Source: Shinella sp. SUS2 (lineage in GTDB: Bacteria; Pseudomonadota; Alphaproteobacteria; Rhizobiales; Rhizobiaceae). Taken from it: 64,000 nucleotides of DNA. The first letter of the stretch is position 1; the number at the start of each line of letters is the position of its first letter. Made by a program: the position numbers and the translations under genes. Of the stretch, positions 8,427 to 16,440 are shown in pieces. The stretch covers positions 114,277 to 178,276 of the forward strand of contig NZ_KQ410736.1 of assembly GCF_001262505.1 (NCBI RefSeq), read 5' to 3'. The notes under the pieces are model-generated. The model saw only the letters and a program-made list of their open reading frames with translations, made no database searches and had not been told where the DNA came from.

Positions 8427-8810
8427 TTACCTTCTGACTGTCATCAGCATCATGCGATGAAAGGCCTTGACGAGGCCGGCATTCAACTCGAACTCACGCT
8501 TGACCTGGCCCTCTTTCATGAGTTCCTCGGCAAGGCCGACCGTGTTGCCGGACTCCTGCACGCCGATCCCGTCGGTGGGCTTGGTTTCGACGACGCGGCT
8601 CGCCATCTCGCCGCCATCGGTGAGATGGCCCGGCTGGGTCGCCGCCATGCGGATGCCCGTCGTTTCGAGCACCGCCTGAAAGGGCGTGACGTCCTTCGCC
8701 TTGAAAGCGGGGGTGTTGGCGTTGGCGATGTTGCCTGCAACCACACTCTGGCGGACGGATAGCCATTCGGCTTGTTTCGAGGCCAGTTCAAACAGTTGTA
8801 TCGGTTGCAT
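8427..8810 (-). CDS. flgB: flagellar proximal rod protein FlgB
   Basis: FlgB (127 aa) is the most cell-proximal rod subunit. The family motif is present: LASKQAEWLSVRQSVVAGNI then ANANTPAFKAKDVTPFQ. The ATG at 8810 is preferred because GGAG lies 6 bp upstream. An ATG at 8822 would sit directly on an AAGG and is less well spaced. It is the first gene of flgB-flgC-fliE-flgG-flgA-flgI-motE-flgH-fliL-fliP. A RIME-like repeat fills most of the 310-bp gap to the preceding gene, so flgB may be expressed partly separately from the fliI group. Confidence 0.95.
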   Translation of the reverse strand: MQPIQLFELASKQAEWLSVRQSVVAGNIANANTPAFKAKDVTPFQAVLETTGIRMAATQPGHLTDGGEMASRVVETKPTDGIGVQESGNTVGLAEELMKEGQVKREFELNAGLVKAFHRMMLMTVRR

Positions 8811-8947
8811 GACAAGCTCCATCCTTGTTCATGGCGAACCTACGGAGCCAATCTTGCGTCAGACTTGCTGCGCGGCGGTTTATCGGCAACCTGCTGAATT
8901 TGCGGGAGAATAAGTGCTGCGTCTTTCGGATACGCGCGGGGTGCGCG

Positions 8948-9083
8948 CCCTCATCCGGCCTGCCGGCCACCCTCTCCCCGCAGGTGGGGCGAAGGGATAT
9001 GCCGTACCGGTTTCCTCAACCCAACACCCGCTCGAGGCGGCAAGCCTCCTCTCGCGCTTGCGGGAAGAGGGCTAGGGTGAGGG
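8948..9083 (+). repeat. RIME-like intergenic palindromic repeat, copy 1
   Basis: The element begins CCCTCATCCGGCCTGCCGGC and ends with GAGGGCTAGGGTGAGGG. It contains two imperfect hairpins, around 8972-8993 and 9048-9072. A second copy in the opposite orientation lies at 36595-36705: its reverse complement has the same beginning, the same end and hairpins in the same places. Small intergenic elements with two palindromes (RIME1) are known in Rhizobiaceae and this fits that class. It occupies most of the gap between the gene at 9121 and flgB. The rest of the gap (8811-8947) shows no gene. Confidence 0.8.
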
Positions 9084-9120
9084 CAAAGCCACGGGCAATC
9101 GCCTTGCCCGCGGAGGTTCG

Positions 9121-9687
9121 TCAGTTGCGCTTGATGATGTCGCCGTTCGAGGTGACGATGACCCACGCGCCGTCGCGCTGTTCGAGGGTCGCAAGACGGC
9201 TGTTGTCCGGCAGGATCGAGCCGACGCGCACGATATACATGCCGCTGGCATCCTCGATCAGCGCCCGACCGTTCGCCACATGCATCAGCCGAAAGCCGGA
9301 CGAGGCCGGCAGCGGCTGGTCGAGGCCAGTTTCGACCGGTGTGCCGAGCGCCTTGTCCTTCTCGCCGACGCTGGGCGCGGTGGCCGTCGAGACCGGGTCG
9401 AGGCTTTCCAGCCCCGGATCGTTGTCGTCGTCCACCATGGCGGCGGGCGAAACGCTCATCACTTCCTTTGCCGCCGTTTCCGGCAGATCGCGCGTCGTGC
9501 CCTCCCAGAGGGCCGGCACGGAGAATTTTTCCGGATTCAGGAAGACATACCACGGGAAGAAGGCCGCCATGGCGGCGAGCAGCACGCCCGTGCCCACCAA
9601 CAGCTTGTCGCCCGTCGAATAGCGTCCCTTTTCCGCGCGCTTCATCGGCTGAATGGTCTGGTCCGCGTCGAAATCCGTCACTGTCAT
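9121..9687 (-). CDS. conserved flagellar-cluster membrane protein of unknown function
   Basis: This 188-aa protein between fliI and flgB is not recognised beyond its position, where rhizobial flagellar clusters keep a gene of this type. A hydrophilic N-terminus of about 28 residues precedes one transmembrane helix (about 29-50, LLVGTGVLLAAMAAFFPWYV). An acidic, Pro/Ala-rich linker follows. The last ~60 residues form a small beta-rich domain (GRALIEDASGMYIVRVGSIL through to the terminal GDIIKRN). Topology suggests a cytoplasmic N-terminus and a periplasmic domain resembling in outline small secretion-system assembly proteins. The start codon overlaps the fliI stop by 4 bp, so it is co-translated with the export ATPase. 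A role in basal-body assembly is inferred from context only. Confidence 0.85.
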   Translation of the reverse strand: MTVTDFDADQTIQPMKRAEKGRYSTGDKLLVGTGVLLAAMAAFFPWYVFLNPEKFSVPALWEGTTRDLPETAAKEVMSVSPAAMVDDDNDPGLESLDPVSTATAPSVGEKDKALGTPVETGLDQPLPASSGFRLMHVANGRALIEDASGMYIVRVGSILPDNSRLATLEQRDGAWVIVTSNGDIIKRN

Positions 9688-11090
9688 CCCCTTCTCGTTG
9701 CCGGCGCACCGCCCTGCCCGGCCGCATTCTTCAGCGCCGTGGCAAGATCGGAGAATGCATCGCCGGCAGGCCGTTCGCCCGGCGTCTGTTTCAGAACCTC
9801 ATAGATGATCGGCACCTGCTTGATCGCCATGTCGAGATCGGGATCGGCTCCCGGCCGGTAGCCGCCGATGAGGCGCAGGTCGCGCGTTTCCTCGAAGCGA
9901 TGGATCAGCGCCTTCAGCCGCGCGACCAGCCGCTCCTGGTCCGGCGTCCAGGCCTTGCGGGCAAGACGCGAGATCGAGGCGAGCGGGTTGATCGGCGGAT
10001 AGCGGCCCTCTTCGGCAAGGCTTCGCTCCAACACGATATGACCATCGAGGATACCGCGCGTCGAATCGGCGATCGGGTCGTTGTGGTTGTCGCCGTCGAC
10101 GAGGATCGAGATGATTGCGGTGATCGTGCCCGCGCCCTCCGCACCCGGCCCGGCCCGCTCCAGGAGGCGCGGCAGCTCGGTGAAGACGGAGGCAGGATAG
10201 CCGCGGGCGATCGGCGGTTCGCCGGAGGCCGTCGCCACCTCGCGGATCGCATGGGCGAAGCGCGTCACGCTGTCGATGATCAGGAGCACGTTGTCGCCCT
10301 GGTCGCGATAGTGTTCGGCGATCGTCACGGCGGTCAGCGGCGCCATCTTGCGCAGCATCGGGCTTTCGTCACTGGTCGCGACGACCGCGACGGATTTCGC
10401 CAGGTTGTCGCCCAGCGTGTCCTCGATGAATTCACGCACTTCGCGGCCGCGTTCGCCGACCAGCGCAATGACCACCTTGTCGAAGGCATCGGCCCGCGCC
10501 AGCATCGAGAGCAGCGTCGACTTGCCGACACCCGAGCCGGCGAAGATGCCGAGGCGCTGGCCGAGGCAGAGCGGGGCGAAGATATCGACCGCGCGCACGC
10601 CGGTGGAAAACCCCGTCTCGACACGCTTGCGCGTCATCGAGGGCGGGGCGGAATTGGAAATCGAGCGCCGCACGCCGCCCTGGACGAGCGGGCCCAGTCC
10701 ATCGATCGGCTCGCCGAGCGCATTGATCGTACGACCGCACCAGTCCGATGTCGGCGCGACGCGGAACGCGCCCTTGCGGATGACCACGTCGTGGATGCCG
10801 ATCGGCTCGCCCGGCTCGATCGGGCAGACGACGACCGTCTCTGGTTCGACGCGGACGACCTCGCCGAGATGGATGCCGGTCGGGCTGCGATGCGCGACGA
10901 ATTCGCCGAGCCGCACATGGCGCGACAGGCCGCTGACCGTGTAGTTCCCGGCCGCAATGGTCTGGACATGGCCGCCATGCGCCACGGAGAATTCCGGGGA
11001 GGAGTACCGTTTGACGAGGCCTGCCAGCGCATTCAGCTTGCCGCCGGCCCTGCCCGTTTCGCTGCTCATGCCGTCCTGTGCCGAACTCAT
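9684..11090 (-). CDS. fliI: flagellum-specific ATPase FliI
   Basis: FliI (468 aa) is the hexameric ATPase of the flagellar export apparatus, related to the F1 beta subunit. Walker A is GIFAGSGVGKSTLL (about residues 183-196), Walker B is VLLIIDSVTRFA, and the catalytic-loop segment GERGREVREFIEDTLG lies between them. The C-terminal helical domain is complete. FliH, its usual regulator, is not recognisable next to it. It begins 6 bp after flgF and overlaps the following membrane-protein gene by 4 bp. The length matches rhizobial FliI. Confidence 0.97.
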   Translation of the reverse strand: MSSAQDGMSSETGRAGGKLNALAGLVKRYSSPEFSVAHGGHVQTIAAGNYTVSGLSRHVRLGEFVAHRSPTGIHLGEVVRVEPETVVVCPIEPGEPIGIHDVVIRKGAFRVAPTSDWCGRTINALGEPIDGLGPLVQGGVRRSISNSAPPSMTRKRVETGFSTGVRAVDIFAPLCLGQRLGIFAGSGVGKSTLLSMLARADAFDKVVIALVGERGREVREFIEDTLGDNLAKSVAVVATSDESPMLRKMAPLTAVTIAEHYRDQGDNVLLIIDSVTRFAHAIREVATASGEPPIARGYPASVFTELPRLLERAGPGAEGAGTITAIISILVDGDNHNDPIADSTRGILDGHIVLERSLAEEGRYPPINPLASISRLARKAWTPDQERLVARLKALIHRFEETRDLRLIGGYRPGADPDLDMAIKQVPIIYEVLKQTPGERPAGDAFSDLATALKNAAGQGGAPATRRG

Positions 11091-11096
11091 GGGCGT

Positions 11097-11822
11097 TTAC
11101 CGGTTTCCGCCGAAGGTGCGGATGGCTTCCTTCAGCGATTCCTCTGAGTCGCGCATCAGCGAGGCGACGCTTTCGAAGGCGCGCGTGACCTGGATCAGCT
11201 GCGTCATCTCGCCGATGGCATTGACGTTGGATTCCTCGATGTAGCCCTGCACCACACCGGCATCGATGCGATCGACGACCGGTTCCGGCGGGATGTTGGT
11301 GATGATGCCGCTGTTGCCGGCGCGCACGAAGCCGCCGGAAAGGTCTGCCTGGAACAGGCCGAGTGCGGCGATGGGCTGGCCGTTCTGGTTGAGCTGGCCG
11401 TCGGCGCTGAGCAGGATCGGCCCATTGGCGAGATCGAGCTGGATCGGTCCGCCGCCGGCATCGAGCACGGCATAACCGTTGAGGGTGACGAGCTCGCCGG
11501 CATCCGTCACCGTGAAGCGTCCGTCGCGCGTCAGCGTCGGGCCGGAAGGCGTCTGCACCTGGAACCAGGCATCGCCCTTGATGGCGAAGTCGAGCGTGCC
11601 GCCTGTCTCGGTCATGCCGCCGCTACGCGTGGAGAGGAACTCGTTGCCCTGCGACACGAAGGCGACGTCGGCGACCTTCTGGTCGCTGACGACCTGATTG
11701 AACTTTATTTCCGTGGCACGGAAGCCGACCGTCGTCGAGTTCGCGACATTGTCGGCCAGCGTCGTCAGGCGGCGGTCGAGCGCAAGCTGGGACGAAAGCG
11801 ATACATAGAGTCCGGTCTGCAC
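11097..11822 (-). CDS. flgF: flagellar proximal rod protein FlgF
   Basis: FlgF (241 aa) is a rod protein of the FlgF/FlgG/FlgE family. The N-terminus reads LYVSLSSQLALDRRLTTLAD with NVANSTTVGFRATEIKF, the family motif. The C-terminus has VQGYIEESNVNAIGEMTQLI and the helix QVTRAFESVASLMRDSEES. It is shorter than FlgG and lies next to fliI, as in Sinorhizobium. It starts 1 bp after the DUF1217 gene's stop codon, so the two are coupled. Confidence 0.93.
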   Translation of the reverse strand: MQTGLYVSLSSQLALDRRLTTLADNVANSTTVGFRATEIKFNQVVSDQKVADVAFVSQGNEFLSTRSGGMTETGGTLDFAIKGDAWFQVQTPSGPTLTRDGRFTVTDAGELVTLNGYAVLDAGGGPIQLDLANGPILLSADGQLNQNGQPIAALGLFQADLSGGFVRAGNSGIITNIPPEPVVDRIDAGVVQGYIEESNVNAIGEMTQLIQVTRAFESVASLMRDSEESLKEAIRTFGGNR

Positions 11823-11823
11823 G

Positions 11824-12603
11824 TCAGCGACCTCCGAGTTTCAGATTGTTGATGGAAATGAGGAGATCCGTCGAAATGCCTGTCAGGCTCGACGGCTGGA
11901 AAGCGGTCATCGGGTCATAGCTGCCCGACGGGTTTTCCAGTTCCCACATGGAGGTGAAGCGCTCGAGGAACTTGCCGACCTTCGAGGTGTCCTTGAAGTC
12001 CTCGAGATTGAGCACGTCCTCGTAAAATTCCGCCTGCCGGTCGATATCGGTGGCCGCAAATTCTGCCGGAAGCTGCAGCGCGGTGCGCACGACCTGCGCC
12101 AGCGCATCATCGGCGATGATCGAGTAACCCGATGTGATGGAAGTAGCCATACGCTCGAAGTAGAGCGCGAGCCGCACGCCGGTATTGTCCTCGCCGGCAC
12201 TGACCTCCAGCGTCTGGCGGGTATATTTGTCGACGACGCCCTTCTGCGCACGCTCGAAGGTGGTGGCAACCTCACCGTGTCTGGCGAAGTTCAGCGACTG
12301 TGCCAGCTCCTTGTAGCGCGTGTCCGAGAGCTGGTTGGCGAAAGCCGCCTTGTCGTCCACGCCTTCCGTCAGCACCTTGCGCATGAAGGCCTTGGCATAG
12401 GCCATGTCCTCCAGCCCGTGCGCCTTCATCGCGTAGTTGTAGAGCCTGGCATCGGCGAAGAAATCGTCGACCGACTTCACGCTGCCGATCTTGGCGAGAT
12501 AGTATTCCGTCTCGCGCTTGACGTCCGGCTGCTCCGAAACGCGCTTCAGCGACGTCTGGAGGTCTGCGGTAATCAGCTTGTAGCTCGTATAGGTGGTCGT
12601 CAC
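11824..12603 (-). CDS. DUF1217 domain protein, flagellar cluster
   Basis: This 259-aa soluble, mostly helical protein starts the leftward flagellar operon. It matches the alphaproteobacterial DUF1217 family: TSYKLITADLQTSLKRVSEQ, then VKRETEYYLAKIGSVKSVDD and FFADARLYNYAMKAHGLEDM are the characteristic opening. There is no signal peptide or transmembrane helix. The role is unknown. Family members sit in flagellar clusters of rhizobia, suggesting part in assembly or export, but that is context only. It is divergent from motA across a 172-bp region that must carry both promoters. Confidence 0.88.
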   Translation of the reverse strand: MTTTYTSYKLITADLQTSLKRVSEQPDVKRETEYYLAKIGSVKSVDDFFADARLYNYAMKAHGLEDMAYAKAFMRKVLTEGVDDKAAFANQLSDTRYKELAQSLNFARHGEVATTFERAQKGVVDKYTRQTLEVSAGEDNTGVRLALYFERMATSITSGYSIIADDALAQVVRTALQLPAEFAATDIDRQAEFYEDVLNLEDFKDTSKVGKFLERFTSMWELENPSGSYDPMTAFQPSSLTGISTDLLISINNLKLGGR

Positions 12604-12775
12604 GATGGGCCGCCGATCAAGGTTCGGGAGGGCATGAATGCCCGTTTTGAACCATGATCCTCGCGGCTTTTGCTTGCGCGAACCTGATCGGTAAACCTGC
12701 CGTTAGGTACAGCTTCACGCAAGGCTGGAACCGTATTTCCGGAACGGTCAGAATTGTGTCGGGACACCTGCGCTC

Positions 12776-13648
12776 ATGAACATCATTATCGGTCTAATCG
12801 TTACCTTCGGCTGCGTCCTTGGCGGCTACATGGCCATGGGTGGTCATCTGGAAGTGCTGAACCAGCCCTTCGAACTCCTGATCATCGGCGGCGCCGGGAT
12901 CGGCGGCTTCATCGTGGCCAACACGATGAAGGTGATCAAGGAGACCGGAAAGGCGCTCGGCGAGGCCTTCAAGCACAAGGTTCCGAAGGAGCGCCACTAC
13001 CTCGATACGCTCGGCGTGCTCTACAGCCTGATGCGGGACCTGCGCACCAAGTCGCGCAACGAGATCGAGGCGCATATCGACAATCCGGCCGAATCGCCGA
13101 TCTTCCAGTCCGCCCCGACGGTGCTCGCCAACAAGGAACTGACCGCCTTCATCTGCGACTACGTCCGCCTCATCATCATCGGCAATGCCCGCAGCCACGA
13201 GATCGAGGCGCTGATGGACGAGGAAATCCAGACAATCACCCGCGACAAGATGAAACCCTATCATGCGCTTGGCACGATGGGCGACGCCTTCCCGGCCATC
13301 GGCATCGTCGCCGCCGTTCTCGGCGTTATCAAGGCCATGGGCGCCATCAACGAGAGCCCGGAAGTGCTCGGCGGCAAGATCGCCGCCGCCCTCGTCGGCA
13401 CGCTGCTCGGGGTGTTCCTGTCCTATTCGATCGTCACGCCGATCATCACCAACATCAAGGTGGTGCGCGAAAAGCAGAACCGCCTCTACATCATCGTCAA
13501 GCAGACGCTGCTCGCCTACATGAACGGCTCCGTGCCGCAGGTGGCGCTGGAATATGGCCGCAAGACCATCTCCTCCTACGAGCGCCCGTCGATCGACGCG
13601 GTGGAACAGGAAATGATGAATCCCGGCGGCGGTTCGAAGGCGGCCTAA
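12776..13648 (+). CDS. motA: flagellar motor stator protein MotA
   Basis: MotA (290 aa) forms, with MotB, the proton-conducting stator that drives the flagellar rotor. The start MNIIIGLIVTFGCVLGGYMA is a transmembrane helix, with a second close behind. The large cytoplasmic loop (about residues 60-170) interacts with FliG. The C-terminal helix pair includes GTMGDAFPAIGIVAAVLGVI and ALVGTLLGVFLSYSIVTPII, holding the conserved prolines of the family. motB is not adjacent; in Sinorhizobium it is encoded with motC and motD elsewhere in the cluster. It is the first gene of motA-fliM-fliN-fliG, with fliM 3 bp after it. Confidence 0.97.
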   Translation: MNIIIGLIVTFGCVLGGYMAMGGHLEVLNQPFELLIIGGAGIGGFIVANTMKVIKETGKALGEAFKHKVPKERHYLDTLGVLYSLMRDLRTKSRNEIEAHIDNPAESPIFQSAPTVLANKELTAFICDYVRLIIIGNARSHEIEALMDEEIQTITRDKMKPYHALGTMGDAFPAIGIVAAVLGVIKAMGAINESPEVLGGKIAAALVGTLLGVFLSYSIVTPIITNIKVVREKQNRLYIIVKQTLLAYMNGSVPQVALEYGRKTISSYERPSIDAVEQEMMNPGGGSKAA

Positions 13649-13651
13649 GAG

Positions 13652-14599
13652 ATGAAGGATGCACGCGTGACCGAAGCCCCTTCAGCCATGGACCCGATCG
13701 TTCTCGCCCGCCTCACCGGCCGGCTCGGCGACCAGGCGACAATCTCCAAGCTCTGCGCCAGCCTCGGCGACGTCTTCGCCGAATTCCTGCCGGACATGCT
13801 GGAAAACGAACTCGGTTTCGAAGTTGCGGTCTCCTATGCGGGGTTTGCGACGGGCAAATACGGCCCGCTGGTCGAAGGCCTCGGCGGTGCTATGGCCTGC
13901 TGCGACGCGTCGCTGCGCAACTGGTGCGATCGATTCACGCTGATCTGCGACAGCCCGATGATCATCACGCTGGTCGAGAACATGCTTGGCGCCGTCAGCG
14001 ATGCGATCGACGACCCGGAACCGCGCCCGCTCTCCAAGATCGAGCTCGACCTTGCGGCGATGATGTTCGACCGGATTTCCGGCGTTCTGAAGTCCGCGGT
14101 CATGGGCGCCAACGGATTTGAACCCTTCCTTGGCCCGGCGCACAATGTGGAAACCCGCAAGGCCTGCGAGGACGGTACGGACGAGGCCTTCGTCGCCATG
14201 GTCAACATGGCCGTTGGCATCGGCCCGGTGCTTTCGACCTTCCACGTCATCGTGCCGCAAGCCGTTCTCCTGAAATCGAACATCACCGCGCCGAAGCCTG
14301 CCAATGCGCCGAAGACCCGCGTCGAGTGGAGCGAGCAGCTCGGCGAGCAGGTCCGCCGCTCCAAGGTGTCGCTCGAGGCGCGCATCCGCCTGGAAGCGCA
14401 GACTCTCGACACGATCAGCCGCCTGCAGGCAGGTGACATCATCCCGTTCAACGAGGCCGGCGACGTTCGCGTGGAGGTCAATGCGAACGGCCGCAACCTC
14501 TATGTCTGCGAATTCGGCCGCTCCGGCGCCCGCTACACGGTTCGCGTCAAGGATACATACGGCTCGGAGGAAGACATCCTCCAGCACCTCATCGGATAG
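13652..14599 (+). CDS. fliM: flagellar motor switch protein FliM
   Basis: FliM (315 aa) is a C-ring component that binds phosphorylated CheY and, with FliG and FliN, sets rotor function. The C-terminal SpoA/SurA-N-like domain is visible (LEAQTLDTISRLQAGDIIPF followed by NGRNLYVCEFGRSGARYTVR). The central CheC-like domain lies at about residues 60-220. The typical N-terminal EIDALL-type CheY-binding peptide is not obvious, as in other rhizobial FliM proteins. It lies 3 bp after motA. fliN follows after 62 bp that hold a GGCATGATGCC word. Confidence 0.9.
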   Translation: MKDARVTEAPSAMDPIVLARLTGRLGDQATISKLCASLGDVFAEFLPDMLENELGFEVAVSYAGFATGKYGPLVEGLGGAMACCDASLRNWCDRFTLICDSPMIITLVENMLGAVSDAIDDPEPRPLSKIELDLAAMMFDRISGVLKSAVMGANGFEPFLGPAHNVETRKACEDGTDEAFVAMVNMAVGIGPVLSTFHVIVPQAVLLKSNITAPKPANAPKTRVEWSEQLGEQVRRSKVSLEARIRLEAQTLDTISRLQAGDIIPFNEAGDVRVEVNANGRNLYVCEFGRSGARYTVRVKDTYGSEEDILQHLIG

Positions 14600-14603
14600 T
14601 TTG

Positions 14604-14614
14604 GGCATGATGCC
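14604..14614 (+). promoter_or_regulatory. GGCATGATGCC word between fliM and fliN
   Basis: The 11-bp word is identical to the first half of the motility promoter motif at 2463-2484 and 31014-31035, here on the plus strand. It is followed by TGCCTGGCGGCA, only loosely like the second half of the motif. It starts 5 bp after the fliM stop and 48 bp before the fliN start, a spacing compatible with an internal promoter for fliN-fliG. This could also be chance, so confidence is low. Confidence 0.3.
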
Positions 14615-14661
14615 TGCCTGGCGGCACGCCTCGGGCAAGTTTCGAATGGAATAGTGGTCTT

Positions 14662-15258
14662 ATGGCACCGAAGAAAACACCCATCGTTGACGACATGACG
14701 TCTTCCCTCAATGCGGGCGACCAGGAACTGGAGCAGGCGATCGACGACCTGCGCGGCGTTCTTCAGAAAGATACTTCCGGCGGCTTTGCCACCGACCTTC
14801 CGGCGACCGTCGACAACGACCCGCTGGCCGCCTTCGGCGGCGATTTCGGCTCCTCGGACTTCGGCGGTGGCGCGACCACTCCGGACTTCGGCGCCGGCGC
14901 TGGCGCCAGCTTCGGCGGTTCGGATTTCGGTGGCGGAACCGATTTCGGCGGCAGCGACTTCGGCGCCGAGCCGGGCGAAGCCGCACGGCCGGGCAGCGCA
15001 TTGCAGTCCAATCTCGACCTCATCATGGATATCCCGATCGATCTGCAGATCGTGCTCGGCTCCTCGCAGATGCAGGTCTCCAGCCTCATGAACCTTTCCG
15101 AGGGCGCCACGATCGCGCTGGACCGCCGCATCGGCGAACCCGTCGAGGTCATGGTCAACGGTCGCGTCATCGGCCGCGGCGAGATCACCGTTCTTGAAAA
15201 CGACGACACCCGCTTCGGGGTCAAGCTCATCGAAGTGAAGAGTACACGCAAAGTCTGA
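14662..15258 (+). CDS. fliN: flagellar motor switch protein FliN
   Basis: FliN (198 aa) forms the bottom of the C ring with FliM. The C-terminal ~80 residues are the SpoA domain: MDIPIDLQIVLGSSQMQVSS, then LSEGATIALDRRIGEPVEVM and VNGRVIGRGEITVLENDDTR. The protein is longer than most FliN (about 110-140 aa). The extra length is an N-terminal extension with a Gly/Asp/Phe-rich low-complexity stretch at about residues 58-101, built of repeated DFGG and DFGA units, which is probably disordered. fliG starts 30 bp downstream. Confidence 0.95.
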   Translation: MAPKKTPIVDDMTSSLNAGDQELEQAIDDLRGVLQKDTSGGFATDLPATVDNDPLAAFGGDFGSSDFGGGATTPDFGAGAGASFGGSDFGGGTDFGGSDFGAEPGEAARPGSALQSNLDLIMDIPIDLQIVLGSSQMQVSSLMNLSEGATIALDRRIGEPVEVMVNGRVIGRGEITVLENDDTRFGVKLIEVKSTRKV

Positions 15259-15288
15259 TACCGGTTGAGGTCTCAGGGGGATGGATCC

Positions 15289-16329
15289 ATGATGGATTTC
15301 GAAAATTTCGGCACCTCCACTGCGGTCGGTGCACCGCTGTCGCAGGTCGAGAAGGCGGCAGCCGTGCTTCTCGCCATGGGCAAGGGTGTTGCCGGCAAGC
15401 TCTTGAAATATTTCACACAGAGCGAACTTCAGGCGATTATCGCCGCTGCGCAGAACCTGCGCGCCATCCCGCCCCATGAGCTGATCGATCTCGTCAACGA
15501 GTTCGAGGACCTCTTCACCGAAGGGGCCGGCCTGATGGACAATGCCAAGATGATGGAAGGCATTCTCGAAGAGGGCCTGACGCCGGACGAAGTGGACGGC
15601 CTGCTCGGCCGTCGCGCCGCCTTCCAGGCCTACGAGACGACCATCTGGGACCGCCTGCAGGATGCGGATCCGGTCTTCGTGGCAAAGTTCCTGCTCAACG
15701 AGCACCCGCAGACCATCGCCTACATCCTCTCCATGATGCCCTCGGCCTTCGGCGCCAAGGTGCTTCTGGAAATCCCGGACGATCACCGCGCGGACATCAT
15801 CAACCGCACCGTCAATCTGAAGGATGCGAGCCCGAAGGCGACCGCGATCGTCGAGGCACGCGTCATCGAAATGATCAACGCGCTGGACGCCGAACGCAAT
15901 TCGATCGGTTCGAACAAGGTCGCAGACCTCATGAACGAGCTGGAGAAGTCGCAGGTCGACGAAATGCTCGCCTCGCTCGAAACGGTCTCCACCGAATCGG
16001 TCAAGAAGGTCCGTCCGAAGATCTTCCTCTTCGAAGACGTGCTCTACATGCCGCAGAGAAGCCGCGTGTCGCTGTTCAACGACGTTTCCGGCGACATCAT
16101 TACGGCGGCGCTGCGCGGTGCCTCGATGGAACTGCGCGAATCGGTCCTATCGTCGATCGGCGCACGCCAGCGCCGCATGATCGAATCCGATCTTGCGGCC
16201 GGCGACCAGGGCGTCAACCCGCGCGAAGTGGCGATCGCCCGCCGCTCGATCACGCAGGAAGCCATCCGTCTCGCCGCGGCCGGACAAATCCAGTTGAAGG
16301 AAAAGGACGAGGAGCGCCAGGCGGCCTGA
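15289..16329 (+). CDS. fliG: flagellar motor switch protein FliG
   Basis: FliG (346 aa) transmits torque from MotA to the rotor and anchors the C ring to FliF. The start is placed at ATG 15289, which has AGGGGG 8 bp upstream; an in-frame TTG at 15265 lacks a ribosome site. The N-terminal domain holds QVEKAAAVLLAMGKGVAGKL. The middle domain has LLNEHPQTIAYILSMM, an EHPQ-type motif. The C-terminal charged ridge includes RGASMELRESVLSSIGARQR and MIESDLAAGDQGVNPREVAI. It ends the motA-fliM-fliN-fliG unit, because a strong terminator follows. Confidence 0.97.
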   Translation: MMDFENFGTSTAVGAPLSQVEKAAAVLLAMGKGVAGKLLKYFTQSELQAIIAAAQNLRAIPPHELIDLVNEFEDLFTEGAGLMDNAKMMEGILEEGLTPDEVDGLLGRRAAFQAYETTIWDRLQDADPVFVAKFLLNEHPQTIAYILSMMPSAFGAKVLLEIPDDHRADIINRTVNLKDASPKATAIVEARVIEMINALDAERNSIGSNKVADLMNELEKSQVDEMLASLETVSTESVKKVRPKIFLFEDVLYMPQRSRVSLFNDVSGDIITAALRGASMELRESVLSSIGARQRRMIESDLAAGDQGVNPREVAIARRSITQEAIRLAAAGQIQLKEKDEERQAA

Positions 16330-16369
16330 TCCTCCTTGACACGGTAGCGCCACAGGCGGAGCGTATCTG

Positions 16370-16411
16370 CGGCCCGAATCTCCAGAATGGGGGTTCGGGC
16401 CGTTTGTTTTT
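16370..16411 (+). terminator. intrinsic terminator between fliG and flhB
   Basis: A perfect 9-bp stem (16370-16378, CGGCCCGAA, with 16394-16402) is followed at once by TTTGTTTTT. It lies 40 bp after fliG and 29 bp before the chosen flhB start. It should end most motA-fliG transcripts, leaving flhB to read-through or a promoter inside 16403-16440, for which no clear sequence is seen. It also argues against the upstream flhB start at 16387, which lies within the stem-loop. Confidence 0.75.
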
Positions 16412-16440
16412 GGCCGCCCTCGACGGCCCGGGAGCGCGAC

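Noticed and set aside
12630..12650. GGGCATGAATGCCC palindrome upstream of motA as a fourth copy of the motility motif
   Set aside because: It has a different internal spacing and lacks the second half; similarity is limited to the short palindromic arms.
16387..16440. Longer FlhB start
   Set aside because: The ATG lies within the terminator hairpin and the added residues do not resemble FlhB.
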